NCBI GenBank assembly: GCA_023388995.1
Contig: JAEWFD010000006.1
Location: forward strand, 83,327-147,326
Length of the DNA stretch: 64,000 nt
Origin: Bacillota bacterium
Lineage (GTDB): Bacteria > Bacillota_I > Bacilli_A > Erysipelotrichales > Erysipelotrichaceae
Reading direction: 5' to 3'
Shown here: in pieces, positions 1 through 8,452 of the stretch
Position numbering within the stretch: position 1 is the first letter of the stretch
Layout: the number at the start of each line of letters is the position of its first letter
Notes under the pieces: generated by a model
What the model was told of the DNA's origin: nothing
What the model saw: only the letters and a program-made list of their open reading frames with translations
The model's database searches: none
Made by a program: the position numbers and the translations under genes

Positions 1-1377
1 TGACTTTTTCTTCATTCTTTTTAATGTACCATTGCCATAATCATCCCGATCAACATAGATGAAACCATATCGTTTGCTCATTTCACCGGTACCGGCGCTT
101 ACAAGATCAATACAGCCCCATGATGTATATCCCATAACCTCAACCCCATCTAACGTAATTGCATCCCGTAACGTTTTCAGATGTTCGCGCATATACGCAA
201 TGCGGTAATCATCGATAATTTCTCCCTTTTCGTTGATCTCATCATAAGCACCAAGACCATTCTCAACAATAAAAAGCGGTTTTTGATAGCGGTCATACAG
301 CGCATTCAAGGTGATTCTCAATCCCAGCGGATCAATTTGCCAGCCCCAGTCACTTGCTTGCAAATATGGATTTTTTACCGACGCAAAGATATTTCCTGCT
401 GTTTTCGCCAAGAGTTGCTCATCTGTAGTCGCAACTCTGGATGCATAGTAGGAGAAGGAAATGAAATCAACGGTATTTTCCTTCAGCAATTCCAAATCTC
501 CTTGCTCAATATTCAATTTTATGCCTAGTTGTTCCATCCGCTTCCATGCATAATTGGGATAAGCTCCGCGCGATTGCACATCGATAAAGAAATAGTTATC
601 TCTATCTTTCATCATGGCTTCCCAGACATCATCCGGATTAGGAGTGTATGGATAATAATTGCCGGCGGCCAGCATGCAGCCTACTTTATTTTCAGGGTCA
701 ACCTCATGGGCAATCTTGGTAGCCAGCGCACTTGCTAGCAGCTCATGGTGAATTGCCTGATACTTGATGGTATTTGCATCTTCTCCCTCTTCAATGAATA
801 AACCGGCAGCCATAAACGGAGCATGCAGGATCATATTGATTTCATTAAAGGTCAGCCAGTATTTCACCAAGCCTTTGTAGCGTGTAAATAAAGCTCGGCA
901 AAGACGCTCATAGAAAGTCACCATCTCCCGGCTGCGCCAGGAACCATACTTCTTCGTTAAGTGAATCGGGCAATCAAAATGAGTGATTGTTACCAATGGT
1001 TCAATACCATATCTCTTGCATTCTTGGAATAACTCCTCATAAAAGCGCAAGCCTTCTTCATTTGGTTCCAGTTCATCGCCATTGGGGAAAATTCTTGTCC
1101 ACCCGATTGACATCCGGTAGGTTTTAAATCCCATCTCCGCAAATAATGCAATATCTTCACGGAAATGCGTGTACATATCAATTGCTTCTTTCGCCGGATA
1201 ATAATATCCCTCTTCAAACGCAAACATCTTTCTAAGGCCGCGAATTACTTTAAAGCGATCAGGTCCATGAGGAACTAAATCAACATTTGCGATCCCGCGT
1301 CCTCCTTTGTCATAACCACCTTCGCATTGGTTGGCTGCAGTTGCACCCCCCCATAAAAAGTTTGTTGGAAATGTCAT
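1..1377 (-). CDS. bglA: 6-phospho-beta-glucosidase, GH1 (C-terminus cut by window edge)
   Basis: Hydrolyses phosphorylated beta-glucosides (e.g. cellobiose-6-phosphate, arbutin-6-phosphate) delivered by the adjacent PTS to glucose-6-phosphate and the aglycone or glucose, in the cytosol. The reading frame starts MTFPTNFLWGGATAANQ, typical of GH1. The acid/base motif TFNEIN lies near residue 172 and the nucleophile motif VENG near residue 368. The distal SAGTGEMSKRYG segment carries the Ser and Lys-x-Tyr pattern that binds the 6-phosphate in this subfamily. Start ATG at 1377 follows an AAAGGAGG site. 459 codons are visible with no stop; about 15-20 residues lie outside the window. It is the last gene of the PTS operon. 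Confidence 0.95.
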   Translation of the reverse strand, partial: MTFPTNFLWGGATAANQCEGGYDKGGRGIANVDLVPHGPDRFKVIRGLRKMFAFEEGYYYPAKEAIDMYTHFREDIALFAEMGFKTYRMSIGWTRIFPNGDELEPNEEGLRFYEELFQECKRYGIEPLVTITHFDCPIHLTKKYGSWRSREMVTFYERLCRALFTRYKGLVKYWLTFNEINMILHAPFMAAGLFIEEGEDANTIKYQAIHHELLASALATKIAHEVDPENKVGCMLAAGNYYPYTPNPDDVWEAMMKDRDNYFFIDVQSRGAYPNYAWKRMEQLGIKLNIEQGDLELLKENTVDFISFSYYASRVATTDEQLLAKTAGNIFASVKNPYLQASDWGWQIDPLGLRITLNALYDRYQKPLFIVENGLGAYDEINEKGEIIDDYRIAYMREHLKTLRDAITLDGVEVMGYTSWGCIDLVSAGTGEMSKRYGFIYVDRDDYGNGTLKRMKKKS

Positions 1378-1395
1378 ATAATCCTCCTTTTGCTT

Positions 1396-2664
1396 TTAAG
1401 CATTGACTTCCGTCTCGTAAGCCTCTTTATCCAGCACTTTAAAGAATGGTAAGTAAATTATATAGCTGATTAGGATCGTTAGCAATTGAAAGACAACCCA
1501 TTGCCAAGCACCGCCGCTTGCAAGGAAGCCGGAAATCATGATTGGAGTCCCTAATGGTGCTGCAATACCAGGCAGTAACGGAAGCAATCTTGTCGTCATT
1601 CCTAAATAGGCAAGCGTTGTGGTAAGCAGCGGAACACAAATAAAGGGAAGTGCCAATCTGAAGTTCATGACAAGCGGTGTCGCAAAGATAATCGGTTCAT
1701 TAATACCGCATGCATTTGGAACAACTGCCAGCTTGCCAAGCGTGCGATATTGTGCTGATTTCCCGCGCAGCATAGCAATCGCAAGGCCTAATGTCTGTCC
1801 GGAACCCATTGTTACTGCCTGGGCAAAGAGAGATAAGGTAATGATATTAGGAATTGGCGTATTGGCATTGAATGCTGCAAGATTTTCTAATCCAAAGGGG
1901 GTTAGGATAGGGATCAAAACAGAATATACAATCAATGTTCCATGAATACCAAATAGCCACAATGTATGAGCAATAATAACACCTAAGAAGATCGCAAGGA
2001 AATTGCCGCCCAATGCTTGCAGAGGAGTCGCAATCATTTTAAAGATCAGGGTGTGGATATCTCCATAGGGAGTTAGATGAAAGCCAAAGCGAATCGCAAG
2101 CATGAGTATCATGATAATCGCACTTGGCACTAACCCCGAGAACGTTTTTTGCACCGTTGGCGGAACACCGGCAGGCATTTTAATAACCCATCCTTTTACT
2201 TGGAATGTTGTATAGATTTTACCCACCACTAATGCAATAATGAAAGCTGTAAACAAACCCCGTGCTCCCATCCAACTGACAAGCAATCCATTCATAGTTC
2301 CTGCTTCTGACAAACCATACGGAGTTACTATCAAAAATGCCATCAAAGATAATAGTCCGGGAATAACGCCATCAATTTCTTGTGATTCCGCATATTTTGA
2401 CGCAATTAAGAAAACAGCATAAAGTGCCAGTAAATTATTCGTGATTTCATTGGGAATGGATGTAATTGTTTTAAGTCCGCTGTCAACCAGGAAAGATTGG
2501 TACGAAGCAATCGGAATCGCATTGATCAAACTACCTAGCGATCCAACGATAGTGACAGGCAGCAATGACATTAATGCGTTAGTAATAGCATTAAAATATT
2601 GATTTCTTTGAATTACACCAGCAATCTTTTGCATGCTGTGCTGAAATGTTGTATTATTTCCCAT
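1396..2664 (-). CDS. PTS lactose/cellobiose-family EIIC permease
   Basis: Membrane permease of a lactose/cellobiose-type PTS: moves a beta-glucoside across the membrane while it is phosphorylated by EIIB. 422 residues, close to the usual 420-450. It has many hydrophobic segments and the family-typical opening (residues 1-40, FQHSMQKIAGVIQRNQYFNAI). The central GIHGT and later INEPIIFATPLVMN motifs belong to the substrate-binding core of EIIC-Lac. The start lies one base after the EIIB stop codon, with the Shine-Dalgarno inside the EIIB end, so translation is probably coupled. The neighbouring phospho-beta-glucosidase points to cellobiose or an aryl-beta-glucoside; the exact sugar cannot be read from sequence. 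Confidence 0.93.
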   Translation of the reverse strand: MGNNTTFQHSMQKIAGVIQRNQYFNAITNALMSLLPVTIVGSLGSLINAIPIASYQSFLVDSGLKTITSIPNEITNNLLALYAVFLIASKYAESQEIDGVIPGLLSLMAFLIVTPYGLSEAGTMNGLLVSWMGARGLFTAFIIALVVGKIYTTFQVKGWVIKMPAGVPPTVQKTFSGLVPSAIIMILMLAIRFGFHLTPYGDIHTLIFKMIATPLQALGGNFLAIFLGVIIAHTLWLFGIHGTLIVYSVLIPILTPFGLENLAAFNANTPIPNIITLSLFAQAVTMGSGQTLGLAIAMLRGKSAQYRTLGKLAVVPNACGINEPIIFATPLVMNFRLALPFICVPLLTTTLAYLGMTTRLLPLLPGIAAPLGTPIMISGFLASGGAWQWVVFQLLTILISYIIYLPFFKVLDKEAYETEVNA

Positions 2665-2665
2665 A

Positions 2666-2983
2666 TTATTTCTTCTCCTTAATTAACTGAATTGCTCTGT
2701 TCAAGACATTTTTGCCATTCATCATGCCATAGTCCATCATCTGAATCGCTTCTACCGGAATCCCCTTTGGTTGTAAGTCCCTTTGCAGCGCATCAACCAG
2801 ATGTGACACTTGCGGCCCTAACAGCAAAACATCATATTCATCAATAATCTTCCGAGCTTTGCTTTCGGATACCGCATCGATAATGACTTGGATATTTTGC
2901 GTCTTTGCACTTTCTTTCATTTTTTCGACCAACATACTGGTAGACATTCCTGCAGCACAGGCTAATAGAATTTTATATTCCAT
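2666..2983 (-). CDS. PTS lactose/cellobiose-family EIIB
   Basis: Cytosolic phosphocarrier that passes phosphate from EIIA to the incoming sugar at EIIC. 105 residues, the family length. The phospho-accepting cysteine is Cys9 in the loop LLACAAGMSTSMLV, the hallmark of the lactose/cellobiose EIIB family. It sits between EIIA (15-base gap) and EIIC (one-base gap) and is encoded as a separate polypeptide, as in licB/celA-type systems. Substrate class is inferred from the adjacent GH1 enzyme. Confidence 0.93.
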   Translation of the reverse strand: MEYKILLACAAGMSTSMLVEKMKESAKTQNIQVIIDAVSESKARKIIDEYDVLLLGPQVSHLVDALQRDLQPKGIPVEAIQMMDYGMMNGKNVLNRAIQLIKEKK

Positions 2984-2998
2984 TTCTCTGATCTCCTA

Positions 2999-3298
2999 TC
3001 ACTTTAAGTTTTCAATAATCTCAATTGCCAAATCCCGAACTGTCATAGCATTCATGAGATGGTCCTGGGCATGCACCATCAGCAGCGTAATCGCTGTTTT
3101 GTTTTCCCCGCGCACCTCTGATTGAATTAGACCCGTTTGTGTTTCATGGGCATGATTGATCTGTTCCGATGCATAGTCAAGCAATTCTTTCGATGCGGCA
3201 AAGTCTTTTTCTCGTGCTGCTTTGATCGCCATAAGGCTTTTGGTGCGTGCCTCTCCCCCATGCATGATTAACTTCATAATAATTTGTTCGTATTCCAT
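2999..3298 (-). CDS. PTS lactose/cellobiose-family EIIA
   Basis: Soluble EIIA of the same PTS; takes phosphate from HPr and gives it to EIIB. 99 residues, all-helical, of the trimeric LacA/CelC type. The motif MVHAQDHLM places the active histidine at His76, with Asp79 and His80 in the metal/active-site cluster. It lies 15 bases downstream of the regulator gene, so regulator, EIIA, EIIB, EIIC and glucosidase form one transcription unit. The general PTS protein HPr is encoded at 16925-17191. Confidence 0.93.
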   Translation of the reverse strand: MEYEQIIMKLIMHGGEARTKSLMAIKAAREKDFAASKELLDYASEQINHAHETQTGLIQSEVRGENKTAITLLMVHAQDHLMNAMTVRDLAIEIIENLK

Positions 3299-3313
3299 AT
3301 AGCCTCCAATAGT

Positions 3314-5221
3314 TTAGTATTTCATCTTACGCATTACAGAGTTGAATTGGTGAAAGTCTTTCACATTTGTAATTTGATGCAGCAGTTCTTGGTCAGCGAT
3401 GATACGCTGCAGCAATTTACTGATTTCACGGTACATAAAGAGGTCTCCTTTGTATATGTTAATCAAGAAAATAATGCGAACCTCTTTATCCATGTGCATC
3501 ATGGATTCTCGTGGAATAATGATGCCTACAGCTTTTTTAATAGCATTCAAAACCATACTGTGCGGTCCTGCAACACCATTTTCATATATGGTAGAAAAAT
3601 GCTCTTCTCGTTCCATGACTGAGTCCGGAAACGATGGATCAGCATATCCTTCTGCCACCATCTGCTTGCTCATCAGATGGACCACATCAAGATAATGAGT
3701 CGATGATGTCAGCAAGAAAAATTTCTCACTGAAGATATCCAGCACATCTTCTGATTCCGAAATTTCAGAGCTGCCGCCATAACGCAAGACTAAATAGTCC
3801 TTTAAATTCGTAATTTCTTTCTCCGAAACAATCTCATTAATCTGATACACAGGACATACAAGCTGTTTTTTGTCGATAGCCATTGTTGTCAGAATCAGAT
3901 CAGGTTTATTGCGGTTAATTTCTTCATAATCAATATCTATGTCATAAGCGATATGCGCTTTTGGAAATGCTTCGGCAACCTTTTGCCTAAGCAGCATTAC
4001 ATTCCCTCGCCCCAGTTCAGACAAGATCAAAATCCGCCGGAACTGCTGCAAGATTTTTTGCTTGCTGCGATCAAGATTGCTTGCAAAATGCAATGCTAAA
4101 TATCCCACTTCATCTCGGGACAAATCGACTTTTTGATCACCCTTCCATAATTCCACAAAGCGCAGTGCAACCAAAAAGACATTGGCATAACGGCTGCTTA
4201 CAAATTCAATCAGCGGATTGCGTAAAGAAATCTTGTGGGCAATTCGGGTCAGCAATGGATACATATGCATCAGCAACGCATGGTTCAGCAGTTCATCGCC
4301 GGAGAAATCAGTCATAAATTCAGCATCAATCATGGTGAGAACACGATGAATCTCAGTGTTTAGTACATCGATATCTTTCGCTGGTATCGACTCGACTGAT
4401 GCTTTCCCATGTAGCTGCGAGGCAAGATAAGTAACTTCTATATCAGGAATAGTGACAGCATATGCTGCTGCCAAGTCGTCAATAATTGTTTGCGCAACAG
4501 TATTGAATATTTGAGGCACTTGATGATTCATAATTTTTAGATCACTAATATAATTGTTGTTGCTGACGCGATATAGCAACACAGACAAGTGTTCCAGCAA
4601 CGATTCAAATGTAGCTTTTGTAAAAACCAACCCTGCATTGGCGATTCGTGCTTGTATCTCATCTGCAAAATGAGATATATTTCGTTCTTGCACAAAATCA
4701 AAATACGGCTGGGTCATGCTGGTATAGCAAGAAGAATTCACAACAAACTTTGCAAATGCCTGGCGCACATCTTTTTCGCTTCCGGCAATACGGATACCAT
4801 AGTGCGGCTTGGCTTCCAATTCAAGATTAAGCTGTTTGATAAAGATCCGCAGCATTTCCAAATCGCGTTCAATCGTATTACGACTTACCAGCAGCAAATC
4901 GGCCACCTCCTGTATGGAGATGTAATTGGTACGCTGCAATAGAAAATAAAGCAGCTGCGGTATGCGCAATTTACGATTGCCTGTAAATTCATCGAACCCA
5001 TTATTCACTAGGTAATCTTCATACTTTTTCTGGTCTGTGATATGCAATTCATAGCCTTGCCCGCGGATGGTCTCAATGCGGAATCCATTTTCTTTCTGTG
5101 CTTTGTTTAATTCTCTTACATAAGTGCGTAACGTTCGTTCAGAAACACCAAGTTTATCACTCAGCTCTGATGATGATTTCCTTTTTTGTAACTCAAGGTG
5201 ATTCACCAATACTCGCTTCAT
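3314..5221 (-). CDS. BglG-family PRD transcriptional regulator with EIIB- and EIIA-like domains
   Basis: Phosphorylation-controlled activator of the downstream PTS operon, of the LicR/ManR type. 635 residues in the order: two N-terminal helix-turn-helix segments (about 1-65 and 85-150), PRD1 (about 200-305, conserved His211 and His271), PRD2 (about 308-415, His319 and His378), an EIIB-like segment (about 395-480), and an EIIA-fructose/mannitol-like domain (about 495-635) whose active histidine is His554 in GVAGPHS. The EIIB-like loop reads LILSELGRGN, with Ser401 where the phospho-cysteine is expected, so that site is probably not phosphorylated. The architecture argues for DNA binding, not RNA antitermination. 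It heads its own operon and is probably autoregulated. Confidence 0.92.
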   Translation of the reverse strand: MKRVLVNHLELQKRKSSSELSDKLGVSERTLRTYVRELNKAQKENGFRIETIRGQGYELHITDQKKYEDYLVNNGFDEFTGNRKLRIPQLLYFLLQRTNYISIQEVADLLLVSRNTIERDLEMLRIFIKQLNLELEAKPHYGIRIAGSEKDVRQAFAKFVVNSSCYTSMTQPYFDFVQERNISHFADEIQARIANAGLVFTKATFESLLEHLSVLLYRVSNNNYISDLKIMNHQVPQIFNTVAQTIIDDLAAAYAVTIPDIEVTYLASQLHGKASVESIPAKDIDVLNTEIHRVLTMIDAEFMTDFSGDELLNHALLMHMYPLLTRIAHKISLRNPLIEFVSSRYANVFLVALRFVELWKGDQKVDLSRDEVGYLALHFASNLDRSKQKILQQFRRILILSELGRGNVMLLRQKVAEAFPKAHIAYDIDIDYEEINRNKPDLILTTMAIDKKQLVCPVYQINEIVSEKEITNLKDYLVLRYGGSSEISESEDVLDIFSEKFFLLTSSTHYLDVVHLMSKQMVAEGYADPSFPDSVMEREEHFSTIYENGVAGPHSMVLNAIKKAVGIIIPRESMMHMDKEVRIIFLINIYKGDLFMYREISKLLQRIIADQELLHQITNVKDFHQFNSVMRKMKY

Positions 5222-5279
5222 TGCTACCTCCCAAAACTGCTGATCATGATCACAACAATACCTTACCCGGGTTACATGT

Positions 5280-5308
5280 ACTATATCAGCACTGCAAACC
5301 CAAGTCTA
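5280..5308 (-). promoter_or_regulatory. Candidate promoter of the beta-glucoside PTS operon
   Basis: On the minus strand TATAGT (5280-5285) lies 17 bases downstream of TAGACT (5303-5308), about 60 bases before the regulator start. A palindromic ACCCGGGT core in the future leader (about 5264-5272) and a second GGGTAAC at 5370-5376 could be operator elements for the PRD regulator or CcpA, but neither fits the cre consensus well. Confidence 0.45.
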
Positions 5309-5422
5309 TACGTCTTTTTTTCCAACTAATGCGGAAATTGTGGCTATTATCTATCATTTTACTGATACCAGGGTAACGAATTTTAAACTAGCAGTTTTTA
5401 TTGCTTTTTTTCCTATCTAAGT

Positions 5423-5451
5423 TTGACAAATTTCTATACAAATTATATAAT
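5423..5451 (+). promoter_or_regulatory. Promoter of the mntP riboswitch transcript
   Basis: Consensus sigma-A promoter: TTGACA (5423-5428), a 17-base spacer, then TATAAT (5446-5451). Transcription would begin near 5458, directly in front of the riboswitch aptamer. Confidence 0.85.
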
Positions 5452-5458
5452 AACGCGG

Positions 5459-5552
5459 TATCACTCATGAGGGAGTAGTTAGCGCAATCCCGCGTGGCAA
5501 GTCAACATACTGACCCTTGGTCTGGTTTGCCGTAAATAACGAGACTCATGGA
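5459..5552 (+). ncRNA. yybP-ykoY manganese riboswitch aptamer
   Basis: The leader of mntP carries the conserved elements of the Mn2+-sensing yybP-ykoY class: ATGAG then GGAGTAG in the 5' loop (5467-5477), GTCAACATAC in the middle (5501-5510), and the 3' strand ACGAGACTCATGG (about 5539-5551). ATGAG (5467-5471) pairs with CTCAT (5545-5549) to close P1. P1 shares its 3' strand with the following terminator, so Mn2+ binding should stabilise P1, break the terminator and switch mntP on. This matches the known association of the class with Mn exporters. Confidence 0.88.
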
Positions 5553-5588
5553 TAACGCTGTTTGGTGTTATCTATGAGTCTTTTCTTT
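5543..5588 (+). terminator. Riboswitch-controlled intrinsic terminator before mntP
   Basis: A 14-bp hairpin (5543-5556 with 5567-5580, one G-T wobble) is followed by a T-rich run TTTTCTTT. Its left arm contains the P1 3' strand of the riboswitch, so aptamer and terminator are mutually exclusive. This is the expression platform. Confidence 0.88.
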
Positions 5589-5608
5589 CGACAAAGGAGG
5601 AACTATTC

Positions 5609-6169
5609 ATGTCTGGATTAGAATTATTTTTTGTTGCAATTGGCTTATCGATGGATGCATTCGCTGTTGCCATCTGCTTAGGATTATCCGGCGGAGCACA
5701 AACGAAAACACATTCTTATACGGTAGGTGCATACTTCGGCTTTTTCCAAGCTGCAATGCCGCTTTTGGGCTATCTGATAGGCAGTCAGTTCGCAAAATAT
5801 ATTACAGCGATTGATCATTGGATTATTTTTATTTTACTTTTGGCCATCGGTGTCAATATGATCCAGGAAAGCAGACATGAAGAGTGTACTGTTGTTGAAG
5901 ATTTGTCCTTTGGGAAAATGCTGCCCCTTGCTATTGCAACGAGCATTGATGCTTTGGCAGTCGGCATTTCCTTTGCGTTTCTCCACGTTCCGATTTTCAC
6001 GGCAATTGGCTTTATCGGAATCATCACATTTGCATTATCAACATTCGGGACTCGTATTGGGCAAACCTTCGGTTCCAAATTTAAATCACGCGCTGAATTA
6101 TGCGGCGGCATCCTGCTTGTTGCTATGGGAACTAAAATATTATTAGAACATTTGCAATTATGGTTCTAA
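5609..6169 (+). CDS. mntP: Manganese efflux pump MntP
   Basis: Exports Mn2+ across the membrane to prevent manganese toxicity. 186 residues with about six membrane segments. It has the two internally repeated family motifs, GLSMDAFAVAICLGL (residues 12-26) and the related ATSIDALAVGISFAF in the second half, whose aspartates are needed for transport in this family. ATG 5609 follows an AAAGGAGG site. Expression is expected to rise with Mn2+ through the yybP-ykoY riboswitch just upstream. A strong hairpin terminator follows. Confidence 0.95.
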   Translation: MSGLELFFVAIGLSMDAFAVAICLGLSGGAQTKTHSYTVGAYFGFFQAAMPLLGYLIGSQFAKYITAIDHWIIFILLLAIGVNMIQESRHEECTVVEDLSFGKMLPLAIATSIDALAVGISFAFLHVPIFTAIGFIGIITFALSTFGTRIGQTFGSKFKSRAELCGGILLVAMGTKILLEHLQLWF

Positions 6170-6176
6170 TTCAACA

Positions 6177-6240
6177 AACGCCTTCTCTTCTATCTTACCG
6201 CTAAGTTTCATATACTGGCGATAGAAAAGGGGGCGTTTTG
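6177..6240 (+). terminator. Terminator after mntP overlapping the next gene's ribosome binding site
   Basis: 18-position stem (6177-6194 with 6220-6237) with one mismatch and two G-T pairs, followed by TTTTGTTTG. The right arm contains the AAAAGGGGG Shine-Dalgarno of the gene starting at 6242. Confidence 0.75.
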
Positions 6241-6241
6241 T

Positions 6242-7519
6242 TTGTTAATTCATGTGATTCAAAAAAATGACACCATCTATAATCTTTCCAAGATGTATCA
6301 TATTCCTATGGAGCGCATTATTGAAGACAACGCAGTAACTGATCCTAATCATTTAGTGATTGGAGATGCTTTTGTCATCCGGAAAAGAAGTACAAGGCAT
6401 ACCGTTATGGAAGGGCAGTCGCTCTATCAGATTGCCCAGCAATATCAAACCAATGTGCCGCGGATTCTGGCGATGAATCCCGGCTTAATCAACCCTTCTA
6501 AAATACAGGCAGGCATGAGTATCCGCATTGAAGAGGAGCCTACCCGTTACGGTGTGATTGAAGTGAATGGATATGTCTATCCTAACATCAATTTAGACAC
6601 CATGGCGAAGCAAATGCCCCATCTCACTTATCTGAGTATCTTCAGCTATCATGTGCGCCCAGATGGCTCTTTAAGCCCGTTGGAGGATGATCGCTTAATT
6701 GATTTAGCGGTTCCTCAAAGAACTACGCCGATCATGGTAATCACAAATATCAATGATGCAGGGGAATTCGACAGTGAGCTTGCACATGAAGTATTAACCA
6801 ATCAAGAGGTACAAGATAAAATCATTAAGAACATTCTCGCCACCATGCAAGATCGCTATACAATGCTGACTGTCGACTTTGAATATATCCGGCAGACAGA
6901 TAAGGAAGCATTCGAAAATTTCTTGCGCAAACTGGCCGATATCATGCATCGAAACGGGTATGCGATCAGCGCTGCACTGGCTCCGAAAACCAGTGGAAAT
7001 CAAAAAGGACTGCTGTATGAAGCACATGACTACGCGGTTTTAGGAGAGATTTTAGATCATGTCATTCTTATGACTTATGAATGGGGTTATACCTATGGCC
7101 CTGCACAAGCAGTAGCTCCATACGATAAAGTGGAACAAGTCATTCAATATGCCGTCTCTGTAATTCCAAGCAAGAAAATCCTAATGGGTATCCCTAACTA
7201 CGGGTATGACTGGAAATTGCCATTCCGCAAAGGCTCAGCGGCTCGAACCTTATCTAATACCCAGGCAATTGACCTGGCTGCTGATGTCAATGCGGAAATC
7301 AGTTTCGATGAAAAAGCAAAATCACCTTTTTACGAATATTATGACTCCGGGAAAAACAAGCACATTGTCTGGTTTGAGGATGCACGAAGCATTCAGGCTA
7401 AACTGGAATTGGTACGGAAATATAACTTAGGTGGCGTTAGTTTTTGGACTCTGATGTCCTATTTCCCGCAGGCATGGGTTGTATTGGATTCCATGTTCTT
7501 TGTGAAGAAAAGGGATTGA
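6242..7519 (+). CDS. sleL: LysM-GH18 peptidoglycan glycosidase (SleL/YaaH-like)
   Basis: Probably a cortex-lytic or cell-wall N-acetylglucosaminidase. 425 residues: two LysM modules (about 2-48 and 51-97) for peptidoglycan binding, then a GH18 TIM barrel (about 105-420). In the barrel, LTVDFEYI puts the catalytic acid at Glu214. There is no signal peptide; the protein begins directly with LysM, as in Bacillus SleL/YaaH, which is deposited in the spore coat. The start is TTG at 6242 after AAAAGGGGG, and this site is buried in the mntP terminator hairpin. It could instead be a vegetative wall enzyme if the organism does not sporulate. Confidence 0.88.
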   Translation: MLIHVIQKNDTIYNLSKMYHIPMERIIEDNAVTDPNHLVIGDAFVIRKRSTRHTVMEGQSLYQIAQQYQTNVPRILAMNPGLINPSKIQAGMSIRIEEEPTRYGVIEVNGYVYPNINLDTMAKQMPHLTYLSIFSYHVRPDGSLSPLEDDRLIDLAVPQRTTPIMVITNINDAGEFDSELAHEVLTNQEVQDKIIKNILATMQDRYTMLTVDFEYIRQTDKEAFENFLRKLADIMHRNGYAISAALAPKTSGNQKGLLYEAHDYAVLGEILDHVILMTYEWGYTYGPAQAVAPYDKVEQVIQYAVSVIPSKKILMGIPNYGYDWKLPFRKGSAARTLSNTQAIDLAADVNAEISFDEKAKSPFYEYYDSGKNKHIVWFEDARSIQAKLELVRKYNLGGVSFWTLMSYFPQAWVVLDSMFFVKKRD

Positions 7520-7522
7520 TGA

Positions 7523-7559
7523 AAAAAACTCCAAGTGACAGTCGTCCTTGGAGTTTTTT
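7523..7559. terminator. Bidirectional terminator between the GH18 gene and the TM2 gene
   Basis: A perfect 13-bp stem (7523-7535 with 7547-7559) with A-run and T-run ends. It can stop transcription from both convergent genes. Confidence 0.85.
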
Positions 7560-7603
7560 CGCTATCATAAATATGTTTTAAATCTCTACCTTATATAATC
7601 TAG

Positions 7604-8074
7604 TTATACAACAATATTTCCATTTATATCAGCTTTTTTAAATGCTGCTACAATGCCTTCAATAATACCAAGTAATACGGGTATTGTCGTCCAACTGAAA
7701 ATGATATACATAACCCCTGATCCGACTTTTCCAGCTACAAATTTATGTATTCCAATTCCACCTAAAAATATAGCGCATAGAACATAGACAAGCTTATTTA
7801 CAACTTTTCCAGCTTGTGCATACACGGGTATTTGATTCGATGTTGTTTGCGCTTGCGTTAAATTAATGTTAATTCCTTGTCCGCTTTGTGAAATACCATT
7901 ATTAGCAGATTTATCGGCTAAAACAACGCGTAAAGAATTTTCAGAGCGAAAAATATCTACAATATCACCAACTCTCGGAGAAAACGAAAGATCTTCTAAT
8001 CTAACTTGTGTTAATGTCCCATTTTCTTCCCCAATTTCAACAACTTCCTTTGTAACAGATAGTATCTTAGCCAT
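7604..8074 (-). CDS. TM2-domain membrane protein
   Basis: 156 residues, function not known. The N-terminal half (about 1-60) is a small beta-rich domain resembling an SH3/OB-like barrel (MAKILSVTKEVVEIG, then VGDIVDIF). A polar linker follows (about 61-90). The C-terminal half (about 93-150) is a TM2 domain: a first helix VLCAIFLGGIGIHKFVAGK, a GSGVMYII turn and a second helix ending in a basic tail. TM2 proteins are small two-helix membrane proteins, often fused to other modules. It is convergent with the GH18 gene and shares its terminator. Confidence 0.8.
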   Translation of the reverse strand: MAKILSVTKEVVEIGEENGTLTQVRLEDLSFSPRVGDIVDIFRSENSLRVVLADKSANNGISQSGQGININLTQAQTTSNQIPVYAQAGKVVNKLVYVLCAIFLGGIGIHKFVAGKVGSGVMYIIFSWTTIPVLLGIIEGIVAAFKKADINGNIVV

Positions 8075-8408
8075 AGTATTACCTTCCCATATTATATGAG
8101 TTAATTATATATATGTACGTATACATTGTCAATATTTTTATATCATACAATTTCTATTTATTAGTAGCCACCAACAATTATGTTGTCATATAAGCCACAG
8201 CCAAAATTTTTAAGTATATTAAATATTTGATACAATCATCATTTTACCAATAAAAAAGTTTTAAATCATCCTCGCTAAAACTTCTTGTTGCGTTTTTTGC
8301 AACTGAGTCAACATCATCTATCTCTTTCATGTGATTTTATCTTAATTGCAATTAATCTTAAATTTAGCGCAGAGTTAATACTGCTTAAACTTCTAACTTT
8401 ATATTACG
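8075..8408. other. Gene-free AT-rich spacer
   Basis: AT-rich DNA between the TM2 gene start and the ilvA terminator. It should contain the TM2 promoter, but I see no hairpin, repeat or credible coding frame. The plus-strand 60-codon frame at 8285-8467 has no ribosome binding site and runs across the ilvA terminator. Confidence 0.6.
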
Positions 8409-8434
8409 AAAAAGCTCTCAGCATATCTGAGAGT
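8409..8434 (-). terminator. Terminator of the pullulanase-ilvA unit
   Basis: CTCTCAG (8415-8421) pairs with CTGAGAG (8427-8433) around a 5-base loop. On the minus strand it is followed by CTTTTTCG. Confidence 0.8.
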
Positions 8435-8452
8435 TTCCTATTATTGATAATC

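Noticed and set aside
181..738. Two plus-strand frames over the first gene
   Set aside because: They are antisense to the GH1 glucosidase, whose motifs and codon pattern are clear on the minus strand.
5256..5280. CcpA cre site upstream of the PTS operon
   Set aside because: TGTAACCCGGGTAA shares only part of the cre consensus. It was left as a possible operator element only.
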